Part shown: positions 8,043 through 16,293 of the stretch, in pieces
Layout: each line of letters begins with the position of its first letter
How positions within the stretch are numbered: the first letter of the stretch is position 1
Source: QUBU01 sp014337915
Lineage (GTDB): Bacteria > Pseudomonadota > Gammaproteobacteria > Steroidobacterales > GCA-2729495
Length of the DNA: 64,000 bases
Reading direction: 5' to 3'
Assembly (NCBI GenBank): GCA_030263395.1
Contig: SZOW01000008.1
Span: 1 to 64,000 of the forward strand
The notes under the pieces: model-generated
Database searches by the model: none
Told to the model about the DNA's origin: nothing
Seen by the model: only the letters and a program-made list of their open reading frames with translations
Translations under genes and position numbers: made by a program

Positions 8043-8828
8043 CTACTGCCGCGCGCCATTGCGGAATTCACCCATCTCCAGCAGCTGCCCGTCGCCCGCG
8101 TAGGTTTCGAAGCGGCCGTCGAGGACTCCGAACCGGTAGTGCCCGCGGCTTTTCAGCTGGCCGTTCGGGTGATAGGACTCGCAGCTGCCGTCACGCTTGC
8201 CGTCACGGTAGTTTTCCCGCAGCTGCAGCTGGCCATCGTCGTAGAACAGTTCGAGCATTCCGTCCACGGCATCGTTGCGGTAGCTGGCTTTCAGCCGCAG
8301 CTCGCCATTGCGATGGAATTCCTCCCAGGGGCCGCTGCGCTTGCCCTCGCGAAACTCGCCCCGGGCCTGCAACTGGCCGTTCTCGTGGTATGCCTCGTAC
8401 GGCCCTTCGCGCAGATCGTTCCGGTGGCTGCCACGCGAGCGCAGCTGGCCGTTGCTGTAGTGGACCTCGAACGGCCCGTTGCGCAGGTCCGAGACGAAGC
8501 TGCCGCGCGAGCGCAGCTGGCCGTTCGGGTGGAAAAGCTCCCAGGGCCCGTCTTTCTTGTCGTGCTTGTACTCCTGCCGTTCACGCAGCTGCCCGCTGGA
8601 ATGAAACCACTCCTGCACCCCGTGCAGCTGGCCCTTCAGATAGTTTCCACGGAAACCGACCTGGCCGTTGGCAAAGCGGGTCTCCACCACACCCTCGGGA
8701 GGGCCAGCGCCGTTGCTGTTCGCCGGCAGGACCTGGGCTTCGTCGGGATCCACGGCTCCGCTGGCAGCGGGCGGCGCAGTCGCTCCGGGTGCCGTCCAGG
8801 CACGGATCAGCGACTTGAAAAAAGCCAT
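8043..8828 (-). CDS. MORN-repeat (MORN_2) protein, longer paralogue
   Basis: A 261-residue protein starting at an ATG behind GGAGGG. The first ~50 residues are an Ala/Pro-rich linker after MAFFKSLIRAW; the rest is about eight MORN_2 repeats with NGQLR-x-RG cores. It is the upstream member of a two-gene MORN operon and is transcribed away from nod. The role is unknown. YwqK-type MORN proteins have been linked to toxin neutralisation, but no toxin gene is visible here, so I do not claim an antitoxin role. Confidence 0.85.
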   Translation of the reverse strand: MAFFKSLIRAWTAPGATAPPAASGAVDPDEAQVLPANSNGAGPPEGVVETRFANGQVGFRGNYLKGQLHGVQEWFHSSGQLRERQEYKHDKKDGPWELFHPNGQLRSRGSFVSDLRNGPFEVHYSNGQLRSRGSHRNDLREGPYEAYHENGQLQARGEFREGKRSGPWEEFHRNGELRLKASYRNDAVDGMLELFYDDGQLQLRENYRDGKRDGSCESYHPNGQLKSRGHYRFGVLDGRFETYAGDGQLLEMGEFRNGARQ

Positions 8829-9042
8829 TTTCCCTCCGTCCTGCTGGAGTGGCCTGTGGCGTCCGCGCGACCAGCCGGTTCGCGCGGGACGGAACATCCC
8901 GATTTTTGTAAGACCTCCATCTGCGGTCAATAAGTAGAGTACCCAAGGCGGGCGTTTCACCGGCGATGCTTCCGCTGGCTGTCGCTCTGTTTCGTGCTAG
9001 GTAATTTCCCGTACAGGAGTACTCGTTATTCCGTTCACGAAC

Positions 9043-9056
9043 TTGATCTAGATCAT
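9043..9056. promoter_or_regulatory. FNR box in front of the NO dismutase gene
   Basis: TTGAT-CTAG-ATCAT matches 9 of 10 positions of TTGAT-N4-ATCAA. It is centred 87 bp upstream of the nod ATG, so an FNR-activated start at +41.5 would leave a leader of about 45 bases. It is the only strong FNR-type site seen in the 308-bp gap between the MORN gene and nod. With the FNR-type regulator at 4164 it suggests nod is induced when oxygen (or NO, via a DNR-like regulator) signals anoxia. Confidence 0.7.
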
Positions 9057-9136
9057 GACCGGAAAAGCAGGGGCGATGCACCCTGCAATCACCATTTCGG
9101 TCGGGAGTGGCGACTCTAAACGCAGGAGCCATAGTC

Positions 9137-11548
9137 ATGAGTACAAATGCAGCAAACGTGAGTACCGGCGACTCCAATCTGGCAATGTGGTTGCTGAACA
9201 AGAAAAACTGGTTCACGCATTTCCTGATTGTCGCCATTATCAGTATCGCGGGCCTGGTCTACCTTGGCAGGGAGACCTACGTCGGTTCACCCCCACTCGC
9301 GAATTTCGTCACCTCCAGCGGCCAGGTGGTGATGACAACGGAGCAGCTGGCACGCGGCAAGGAGATCTTCCACCTCCGTGGCCTGATGCTCTATGGCTCA
9401 TTCTGGGGTGACGGTGCCGAGCGTGGCCCGGATTTCACCGCTGATTCGATGCACCGGATCGGTGCCTCGATGCGCTCGTACTACGAGGAGGAGACCAAGC
9501 GCCGCACCGGCGCCCAGTCCCTCACCGAATACGAGAAAGACGCCATCGCACAGCGGGTTCTCCGGGAGATGCACGGCAACACGTACAGCGCCGAGGCCGG
9601 GACGATCACCCTGAATGACGCCCAGGTGTTTGCGTACGACGAGTTGCTGACGCACTACACGCGGATGTTCACCGACGCGACCTATCCGGACCACATGGAT
9701 CCGATCAACCAGGTGTCCGGCGAGCAGAACCTGCGTGACCTGACGGCCTTCTTCTACTGGGGTGGCTGGGTCTCCGCGGCCAACCGCCCGGGTGAAGAGT
9801 ACAGCTACACGCACAACTGGCCGTATGAGCCCGAGGTTGGCAACGTGCCGACCACGGCCACGTTCATCTGGACCTTCATCTCCATCTTCGCGCTGTGGGT
9901 CGGCATCAGCGTCGTGCTGTACGTCTACGGCCAGATGAAGGAACAGCCGGTCGACGTGTTCTCGCAGGAAGGCGCCAACGGCCACTCACTGACGACTTCC
10001 GACCTCGAGAACGGCTACGTCCGCGAAACCCAGCGCAGCACCTACAAGTTCTTCGCCCTGGCGATGATCGTGTTTGGGCTGCAGGTGCTGGGCGGCGTGG
10101 TCAGCGCCTGGGACTTCATCCGGCCGTTCGGCATCAACCTCAATGAACTGCTGCCGTTCACCGTATCGCGCAGCTACCACGCGATCCTGCAGATCTACTG
10201 GTTCTTCATGTGCTGGGTGGGATACACGATCTTCTTCCTGCCGCGCCTGACGAAGGTGCCGAAGGGCCAGAATTTCCTGATCAACCTGCTGTTCGTCATG
10301 TCGGTCATCGTCGCCCTCGGCTGCGTCTTCGGCATCTATGCCGGCCAGCGCGGCTGGATCGATGACAAGATGGCCTACCTGTTCGGCAGCCAGGGCTGGG
10401 AGTTCATCGAGCTGGGTCGTGTCTTCCAGTGGATCCTGCTGGCGGCCTTCTCGCTGTGGATCTACATCATCTACCGTGGCGTGAAGCCCTGGATCAGCGT
10501 GAAGAACGTCTGGTCGGTGCCGGCCTGGCTGCTCTGGGGCAGCGGCGTGATGGTGCTGTTCCTGTTCTTCAGCGTCCTCATGACGCCGGATTCCAACTTC
10601 GCCATCTCCGACTACTGGCGCTGGATGACGGTGCACATGTGGGTGGAGGTCACCTTCGAGGTTTTCACGACCGTGATTGTGGCCTACCTGCTGGTACAGA
10701 TGGGCCTGGTGACCCGGATGATGGCCGAGCGCGTCATCTTCCTGGCCGTCATGCTGTTCTTCGTGACCGCCATCAACGGCATCTCCCACAACTTCTACTG
10801 GATTGCGAAGCCGACGGGCATCATCGCGGTGGGCAGCGTGTTCTCCACGCTGCAGGTGCTGCCGCTGCTGCTGCTCACCCTTGATGCCTGGCAGATGCGC
10901 CAGGAGGGTGGCCGTGCCCACGAGTTCCGCGTCCAGGGCAAGCAGGTCGTGGTGATGGAAGGCGTGTGGCTGTTCATCCTTGGCGTCAACTTCTGGAACA
11001 TCTTCGGCGCCGGGGTGTTCGGTTCGCTGATCACGCTGCCGATCGTCAACTACTACGAGCACGCCACCTACATGACCGGCAACCACGCACATGCCGCCAT
11101 GTTCGGTGTGAAGGGCAACGTCGCCCTGGCTGGCATGCTGTTCTGCCTCCAGCACCTGTTCCAGAAGTCTGCCTGGAACGAGAAGCTGGTGCGGACGGTG
11201 TTCTGGTCCTTCCAGATCGGCCTGGCGCTGATGATGTTCCTCGACCTGTTCCCGGTGGGCCTGTACCAGATCTACGTGGTGCTGACCGAGGGCCTCTGGT
11301 ACGCACGGTCGACCGACGTGATCATGGGCCCGGTGTTCGCGACGCTGACCTACCTGCGTTCGATCGGCGGTGCCGTGTTCATCTTCGGTGGCCTGATCCC
11401 GATCATCTACTTCGTGCTCTCCGGCGCTGGCCGGCTGCGCAAGGAAGTGGACGTGACCACCGACGAGTGGGCGCAGTACCACAAGGAATACGGCAACGAA
11501 GGCGGCAAGGAGTGGGCGGCACAGGAGGAGCCGAAGGTTTCCCGCTAG
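9137..11548 (+). CDS. nod: putative nitric oxide dismutase (NOD), qNOR-like
   Basis: An 803-residue membrane protein of the quinol NO reductase (qNOR) family with an N-terminal extension including ERGPDFTAD and about 14 membrane helices. Aligned to Geobacillus qNOR with a constant offset of 8, H508, E512 and H559 are kept (H500, E504, H551). The third FeB ligand H560 is asparagine (N552, ISHNFYW) and E581 is glutamine (Q573, FSTLQ). The quinol-site H-x3-E is replaced (SAWDFIRP; W325, R329). Heme ligands H348, H650 and H652 remain. Loss of the quinol site with H-to-N and E-to-Q changes is the described pattern of NOD from Methylomirabilis, proposed to turn 2 NO into N2 and O2. The ATG at 9137 has AGGAG upstream. 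It has its own FNR box and terminator. Confidence 0.92.
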   Translation: MSTNAANVSTGDSNLAMWLLNKKNWFTHFLIVAIISIAGLVYLGRETYVGSPPLANFVTSSGQVVMTTEQLARGKEIFHLRGLMLYGSFWGDGAERGPDFTADSMHRIGASMRSYYEEETKRRTGAQSLTEYEKDAIAQRVLREMHGNTYSAEAGTITLNDAQVFAYDELLTHYTRMFTDATYPDHMDPINQVSGEQNLRDLTAFFYWGGWVSAANRPGEEYSYTHNWPYEPEVGNVPTTATFIWTFISIFALWVGISVVLYVYGQMKEQPVDVFSQEGANGHSLTTSDLENGYVRETQRSTYKFFALAMIVFGLQVLGGVVSAWDFIRPFGINLNELLPFTVSRSYHAILQIYWFFMCWVGYTIFFLPRLTKVPKGQNFLINLLFVMSVIVALGCVFGIYAGQRGWIDDKMAYLFGSQGWEFIELGRVFQWILLAAFSLWIYIIYRGVKPWISVKNVWSVPAWLLWGSGVMVLFLFFSVLMTPDSNFAISDYWRWMTVHMWVEVTFEVFTTVIVAYLLVQMGLVTRMMAERVIFLAVMLFFVTAINGISHNFYWIAKPTGIIAVGSVFSTLQVLPLLLLTLDAWQMRQEGGRAHEFRVQGKQVVVMEGVWLFILGVNFWNIFGAGVFGSLITLPIVNYYEHATYMTGNHAHAAMFGVKGNVALAGMLFCLQHLFQKSAWNEKLVRTVFWSFQIGLALMMFLDLFPVGLYQIYVVLTEGLWYARSTDVIMGPVFATLTYLRSIGGAVFIFGGLIPIIYFVLSGAGRLRKEVDVTTDEWAQYHKEYGNEGGKEWAAQEEPKVSR

Positions 11549-11573
11549 TCCGCTGACAACCTGAGTCCTCCGG

Positions 11574-11619
11574 CCGGGCCCTGTTGGGGTGGTGAACCCC
11601 TCCAGGGCCCGGTCTTTTT
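11574..11619 (+). terminator. Rho-independent terminator after nod
   Basis: CCGGGCCCTG (11574-11583) pairs perfectly with CAGGGCCCGG (11603-11612); the loop contains a further GGGG/CCCC pairing. A TCTTTTT tract follows at 11613-11619. It starts 25 bp after the nod stop, so nod is probably transcribed alone. Confidence 0.9.
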
Positions 11620-11741
11620 CCGGTCCCGGAGGCGGCGGCAGCTGTTCCGTTCGCGGCCGCTTCGTGCGATGTTATCGGCCGGTTGTCGCCAGCGGCGGCC
11701 GCCAGCCTGGGGCGGCCGGCCCCGGAAACACGAAGGTGCAG

Positions 11742-11921
11742 ATGGAAGTCATCTATTTCACGCTGACCGCGATAGTGCTTTATCTGGCGGCAGACTATAT
11801 AGTTCGGCGTCTGGAGGCCGCCTCGGCCCTGGTCACCGAGTACCGGGCACTGGTCTTCTTCGCCGTGCTACTGGGGCTGGCGCTGGCGAGTTTCGCGCTT
11901 ATCCGCAGGGTGGTGTCCTGA
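11742..11921 (+). CDS. small two-TM membrane protein
   Basis: A 59-residue protein: one hydrophobic helix (about residues 3-20), a charged middle (YIVRRLEAAS) and a second helix (about 37-53). The ATG at 11742 is preceded by GAAGG. I do not recognise a family. It lies between the nod terminator and the CuA oxidase-like genes, so it may be an accessory subunit of either complex. Its size is typical of small heme-copper oxidase or NOR accessory subunits. Confidence 0.6.
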   Translation: MEVIYFTLTAIVLYLAADYIVRRLEAASALVTEYRALVFFAVLLGLALASFALIRRVVS

Positions 11922-12026
11922 AACAACGCAGGTTACGTACAACTGCTGATGTTGTTTGCCTGCGATCTGGACCAAGCTAGCCCGAATTTTTTCGGTTGGC
12001 GTTGCGCAACTCAGGGGGATGACGTC

Positions 12027-12212
12027 ATGAATGAAGACGGCGCCAAGGGCGGTATGGCCCGGCCGGGGCAGGATCCTGCAGAAAAGGTCCCGGTCTGGCA
12101 GCGGGTCTGCGACAACCACTTCCTGCTGCTGTTCATCGGTGTCGTGGTTCCCACGGTCCTCTATATCATCTGGGGGATCATGGAGATCGCACAGATTCCC
12201 GTCGCGCCATAA
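12027..12212 (+). CDS. small single-TM protein preceding CuA subunit
   Basis: A 61-residue protein with a soluble N-terminus of about 30 residues and one membrane helix (LLLFIGVVVPTVLYIIWGIM). The ATG at 12027 follows AGGGGG. It ends 21 bp before the CuA subunit II gene and is probably in the same operon, so a structural or assembly subunit of that complex is likely. No family assignment is possible from sequence alone. Confidence 0.65.
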   Translation: MNEDGAKGGMARPGQDPAEKVPVWQRVCDNHFLLLFIGVVVPTVLYIIWGIMEIAQIPVAP

Positions 12213-12233
12213 CCGATCCCCGGGAGCACATTC

Positions 12234-12794
12234 ATGGCAATCACGTCTCCGGCCAACCGCCTGTGGTGGAAGGAACCGATCCATCGGGTCGAACTCATCT
12301 GGATCGTCATCGCCTTCCTCTGGGGCCTGGCCATGTTCTTCACCATGGTCTACTGGCATGCGATCGGCGAACAGAACCTCGCCAACACGACCTACAAGAT
12401 CGCGCCGGCGGCCTTTTCCGCCAAGGCCGAGCGCATGGCCGAGCAGTACAAGGTGCGCGACGAGCTCGGCATCCCGGTGGTGCGGCCGCCGCCGGGTGGC
12501 GATGTCTACCTGCTGGGCCGCATCTGGATGTGGTGGCCGATCCTGGAGCTGGAAAAAGGCCAGAGCTATCGCATCCACCTCTCGGCGATGGAGTATTCGC
12601 ACGGCTTCTCGCTGCAGCCGGTGAACATCAACATCCAGGTGCAGCCGGGATACGAGCATGTCTTCACCATGACCCCGACTGATACCGGGCAGTTCTCCAT
12701 CCTCTGCAACGAGTACTGCGGTTTTGGCCATCACACCATGGCCAGCCCCCTGTACGTGGTTGAATCGGGTGCGGCCAGGAGTCCACAGGAATGA
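12234..12794 (+). CDS. CuA-containing subunit II, heme-copper oxidase / sNOR type
   Basis: A 186-residue subunit II with one N-terminal membrane anchor (about residues 20-41) and a periplasmic cupredoxin domain. The CuA site is complete: H123 (YSHGFS), C168, E170, C172, H176 and M179 in CNEYCGFGHHTM. It would accept electrons from a soluble cytochrome c or copper protein and pass them to subunit I. The single anchor and short length fit B-type oxidases and the NorS subunit of sNOR. It overlaps the subunit I gene by 4 bp (ATGA). Confidence 0.92.
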   Translation: MAITSPANRLWWKEPIHRVELIWIVIAFLWGLAMFFTMVYWHAIGEQNLANTTYKIAPAAFSAKAERMAEQYKVRDELGIPVVRPPPGGDVYLLGRIWMWWPILELEKGQSYRIHLSAMEYSHGFSLQPVNINIQVQPGYEHVFTMTPTDTGQFSILCNEYCGFGHHTMASPLYVVESGAARSPQE

Positions 12795-14488
12795 GCACCT
12801 CCCAGCAGTTTCGCGTTTGCCCGACCACCGGCCTCAAGGTCTACAGCGACGCGCAGTCGCTTATCAAGGCTAATGCCGTTGCGGCGGTGATCTTCCTGGC
12901 CATTGGGGGTCTGTTCGGCCTGTCCGTCGCCCTGACGCGCTGGCCCGATGTACACCTGCTGCCCATGGACTGGTTCTACCTGGCACTGACGGCGCATGGC
13001 CTGGACGTGCTGCTGTGCTGGATCATCTTCTTCGAGGTGGCGGTACTGTACTTCGCTTCCGCGGTGCTGCTGAACTGCCGGCTGGCATCGCCGCGAACGG
13101 CATGGGTCGCGTTCTGGCTGATGATCATCGGCGCCGTGCTCACCAACATCACCATCCTGCAGGGCGATTCCACGGTGATGTTCACCTCGTATACGCCACT
13201 CAAGGCGGCACCGAATTTCTACCTGGGGCTGATCATCTTCGCTGTCGGCGCGTTGGTCGCCTGCGGCGTGTTCTTCGGTACCCTGGTCATCGCCAAGGAT
13301 GAGCGCACCTACGAGGGCTCGGTGCCGCTGGTCACCTTCGGCGCGCTGACCGCCGCGATCATCGCCGTGTTCACGCTCGCATCCGGGGCAATCATCCTGG
13401 TGCCGACCTGGCTGTGGTCGCTCGGCTACATCAGCAACATAGACCCGCTGATGTACAAGCTGGTCTGGTGGGCCATGGGCCACTCGTCGCAGCAGATCAA
13501 CGTCTCGGCGCATGTGTCGATCTGGTATGCCGTTGCCGCCATCCTCCTGGGGGCGAAGCCGCTGTCGGAGAAGGCGAGCCGCCTGGCGTTTCTGCTCTAC
13601 ATCTTCTTCCTGCAGCTGGCGAGCGCCCACCACCTGCTGGTGGAGCCCGGCGTCGGCTCGGAATGGAAGATCTTCAACACCAGCTATGCCATGTACCTGG
13701 CCGTGCTCGGCAGCATGATCCATGCCATGACCGTGCCCGGGACCATTGAGGCCGCACAGCGGCGCCGGGGTTTCAACAAGGGCATGTTCGAGTGGCTGCG
13801 CAAGGCGCCCTGGGGCAACCCGGCCTTCTCCGGCGTGTTCATGTCGCTGGTGATGTTCGGCTTCCTCGGCGGCATTTCCGGCGTGGTGCTCGGCACCGAG
13901 CAGATCAACCTGATCATGCACAACACGCTGTACGTTCCCGGGCACTTCCACGCCACGGTGGTGACGGGCACGACGCTGACCTTCATGGCAGTGACCTACC
14001 TGCTGATACCGCTGCTGTTCCAGCGTGAAATCATGTTCCCGCGCCTGGCCAGGTGGCAGCCCTATGTGTTCGCCATTGGCGCCGCCGGTATCTCGCTGTT
14101 CATGATGGGTGCCGGTACGCTTGGTGTCCCGCGCCGGCACTGGGACATCACCTTCGCCGATGCCATTTTCCCGTACCAGATTCCCTCGGCCGGGTTCCTG
14201 ATGATGGCCCTGAACGGCATCAGTGCGGTATTTGCCGCGACCGGCGGCATCATGTACATCGTCAACGTCGTGGCTTCGGTGTTCTTCGGCAAGCGCACTG
14301 CGGATGCACCGGCGAAGGCGAGCGCGCCGGAGCCTGTCATGGCGCGGCCGGTGGTGGCCGAGTACGGCAGTGCCGGCACCATGTACATTCCGGGCACGAT
14401 TTTCCTGGTGGGCGTGTTCTTCGTCTCCTTCGTCCTGTATTACTTCGTCAACTGGAAGTACCTGGCCGAAGTCTGGCCCCTGAGGTAA
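12791..14488 (+). CDS. heme-copper superfamily subunit I lacking the active-site Tyr; sNOR-like candidate
   Basis: A 565-residue B-type (ba3-like) heme-copper subunit I with about 13 helices. Low-spin heme ligand H69, metal-B ligands H231, H280 and H281 (ASAHH), and heme ligands H385/H387 (VPGHFH) are present. In oxygen reductases the first metal-B histidine begins H-P-x-V-Y, whose Tyr is cross-linked; here it is H231-S-S-Q-Q, so the Tyr is replaced by Q235. Loss of this Tyr marks NO reductases derived from oxidases. Together with CuA subunit II and senC the order matches the norSY-senC (sNOR) cluster of ammonia oxidisers. General annotation would be cytochrome c oxidase; NO reduction is my inference. 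Confidence 0.88.
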   Translation: MSTSQQFRVCPTTGLKVYSDAQSLIKANAVAAVIFLAIGGLFGLSVALTRWPDVHLLPMDWFYLALTAHGLDVLLCWIIFFEVAVLYFASAVLLNCRLASPRTAWVAFWLMIIGAVLTNITILQGDSTVMFTSYTPLKAAPNFYLGLIIFAVGALVACGVFFGTLVIAKDERTYEGSVPLVTFGALTAAIIAVFTLASGAIILVPTWLWSLGYISNIDPLMYKLVWWAMGHSSQQINVSAHVSIWYAVAAILLGAKPLSEKASRLAFLLYIFFLQLASAHHLLVEPGVGSEWKIFNTSYAMYLAVLGSMIHAMTVPGTIEAAQRRRGFNKGMFEWLRKAPWGNPAFSGVFMSLVMFGFLGGISGVVLGTEQINLIMHNTLYVPGHFHATVVTGTTLTFMAVTYLLIPLLFQREIMFPRLARWQPYVFAIGAAGISLFMMGAGTLGVPRRHWDITFADAIFPYQIPSAGFLMMALNGISAVFAATGGIMYIVNVVASVFFGKRTADAPAKASAPEPVMARPVVAEYGSAGTMYIPGTIFLVGVFFVSFVLYYFVNWKYLAEVWPLR

Positions 14489-14495
14489 GCAGGGC

Positions 14496-15428
14496 ATGCC
14501 GGCCGAGCCTGCCGCCACGGTACTGGGCGCTGCTGCCGAATCGGCCAGCCGCGTTGCCAGGGCGCGGCAGGCGTTCTCGGTCTTCAAGCCGCGCATCGCG
14601 CTGGAGATCACCCTGACGGCGGTGGCCGGTGCCGCGGTCACGCCGGGGCCGCCCCTGAGCCTCGCCGAGGTGCTGGCGCTGGCCCTGGCGGTGTTCCTCT
14701 CGGCAGCGGCCGCCGGCGCCTACAATCAGGTGTCGGAGCCGGATCTCGACAGCCGCATGCTGCGTACCCGACAGCGCCCGTTCGTGACCGGGCAACTGGC
14801 ACCGGGTCCGCTGTGGCTGGTCGTCATCGCCGGGCTCACGGCGTTCTCGGTGGTGCTTGCCGCTGCCGTACTCAACACCATGGCCGCGGCGCAGGTGCTG
14901 CTGGGTGGGCTGACCTACGGTTACATCTACACCGCCTGGCTGAAGCGGCGCACCTGGCTGAACATCGTCATTGGCGGGCTGGCAGGCAGCTTTGCGGCGC
15001 TGGCCGGGTCGGCTGCAGTAGATCCGCAATTGCCGGCGGCTGCCTGGGTGTTCGCGGCCGCGCTGTTCTTCTGGACACCGCCGCATTTCTGGAGCCTGGC
15101 GTTCTACAACAAGCGGGACTACGCCAGGGCCGGCGTCCCCATGTTGCCGAACTTCATGGCCGACCGGCCGCTGGCTATCGTGGTCCTCGCCCATACGGTG
15201 GTGCTGGTAGCGCTGACACTGATGCCGGCGCTGCTGGTGACAGGCTGGTTCTACACGCTGTGTGCTGCCATCGGCGGCGCCTATTTCATCTGGACCAGCG
15301 CGGTTTTCGTCCACAACCCGTCCCGCAGCAATGCCATGGCCACCTTCCACGGTTCGCTGTGGCAGCTCGGGCTGCTGCTCCTCGGTGCCATTGCCAGTGC
15401 GGTGCTCTCCGGCCACCTGGCGGCCTGA
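14496..15428 (+). CDS. ctaB: protoheme IX farnesyltransferase (heme O synthase)
   Basis: A 310-residue UbiA-family prenyltransferase with about nine membrane helices. The first Asp-rich motif is YNQVSEPDLDSRMLRTRQRP, the CtaB/CyoE version of N-x3-D-x3-D-x-M-x-R-T, and PPHFWSLA is also characteristic. It converts heme b to heme O for insertion into heme-copper enzymes. It starts 7 bp after the subunit I stop, so the complex next door probably contains heme O or A (if a heme A synthase exists elsewhere). Confidence 0.93.
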   Translation: MPAEPAATVLGAAAESASRVARARQAFSVFKPRIALEITLTAVAGAAVTPGPPLSLAEVLALALAVFLSAAAAGAYNQVSEPDLDSRMLRTRQRPFVTGQLAPGPLWLVVIAGLTAFSVVLAAAVLNTMAAAQVLLGGLTYGYIYTAWLKRRTWLNIVIGGLAGSFAALAGSAAVDPQLPAAAWVFAAALFFWTPPHFWSLAFYNKRDYARAGVPMLPNFMADRPLAIVVLAHTVVLVALTLMPALLVTGWFYTLCAAIGGAYFIWTSAVFVHNPSRSNAMATFHGSLWQLGLLLLGAIASAVLSGHLAA

Positions 15429-15431
15429 GTG

Positions 15432-16262
15432 ATGGCTGGCATGTCCGTGGGCGGCCGGTTCCGCCCCGCGCTGCTGGCAGCGGCGTCTGCCCTGGTCCTG
15501 CTGTCGGCCAGCAACGGCCGTGCAGCGGCGCTCGATGAAGAGCAGGCCCTGGGCATCAGCCAGGCGGCCATCGGTCGCGAGACGGGCAATCACCGGTTCA
15601 CGGACCAGCACGGCCAGCCTCTGGAACTGGCCGCACTGCGGGGCCGGCCGGTGGTAGTGAGCTACATCTACACCAGCTGCGCATTCATCTGCCCAACCCT
15701 GACCTCGAGCCTCGCCCAGGTCGTTCGCGTGGCGCGCCAGACGCTGGGCGAAGAAGCCTTCTCGGTGGTCACCGTAGGCTTCGACACCAGGGTGGACGGC
15801 CCGGAGCAGATGCGTCGCCATGCGGCCGAGCGCGGCATCCGGGATCCGCGCTGGTACTTCGTCAGCGGTGACGAAGCCAGCGTGGCGGCCTTCGCCGGCG
15901 AGATCGGTTTTTCCTATGCGCCGGTCGCAGGTGGGTTCGACCATCTGACACAGGTTACAATCCTCGACAGCGCAGGGCGGGTATACCAGCAGGTCTACGG
16001 GCCTGAGTTCCAGCCGCCGATGCTCGTTGATCCCCTGAAGCGGCTGGCGCTCGGCATGCCGGTGACCGAGCGGCCGTTGGCTGATTTCCTGTCCCGGGTA
16101 CGCCTGTTATGCACGTCCTACGATCCCAAGAGCGGCCGCTACCGCTTCGATTACTCGCTGATCCTCGAGATTGCCATCGGGCTGAGCTGCGCCCTGCTGG
16201 TGCTGGTTTTCGTGCTGCGTTCCTGGCGGCAGGAGCAGCCCGGCACCGGTCCACGTCCCTGA
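15432..16262 (+). CDS. senC: SCO1/SenC copper chaperone
   Basis: A 276-residue SCO/SenC protein. An N-terminal signal or anchor (about residues 12-30) is followed by a thioredoxin fold with the copper site C83-x3-C87-P (SCAFICP) and H171 (GFDHLT). A C-terminal membrane helix (about 238-258) is an addition to the usual family plan. It would insert copper into CuA of the adjacent subunit II. The stop of ctaB is immediately upstream, so translation is coupled. SenC next to CuA and subunit I genes is also typical for sNOR clusters. Confidence 0.93.
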   Translation: MAGMSVGGRFRPALLAAASALVLLSASNGRAAALDEEQALGISQAAIGRETGNHRFTDQHGQPLELAALRGRPVVVSYIYTSCAFICPTLTSSLAQVVRVARQTLGEEAFSVVTVGFDTRVDGPEQMRRHAAERGIRDPRWYFVSGDEASVAAFAGEIGFSYAPVAGGFDHLTQVTILDSAGRVYQQVYGPEFQPPMLVDPLKRLALGMPVTERPLADFLSRVRLLCTSYDPKSGRYRFDYSLILEIAIGLSCALLVLVFVLRSWRQEQPGTGPRP

Positions 16263-16293
16263 CCCGTCGCGGGTCGCTGGTGAGGGCGGTGGC

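Noticed and set aside
7452..8828. Toxin-antitoxin system from MORN (YwqK-like) proteins
   Set aside because: No toxin gene is adjacent, only ferredoxin and nod, so I do not claim such a system.
9137..11548. Standard call as quinol NO reductase (NorB/NorZ)
   Set aside because: FeB ligand H560 is Asn and E581 is Gln, and the quinol-binding H and E are absent, so a normal qNOR reaction is unlikely.
11962..11975. FNR box in front of the CuA operon (GCGAT-CTGG-ACCAA)
   Set aside because: Only 7 of 10 positions match, which is too weak to list as a site.
12791..14488. Standard call as cytochrome c oxidase subunit I
   Set aside because: The HPxVY motif with the active-site Tyr is replaced by HSSQQ. 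I keep the superfamily name but not the oxidase function.
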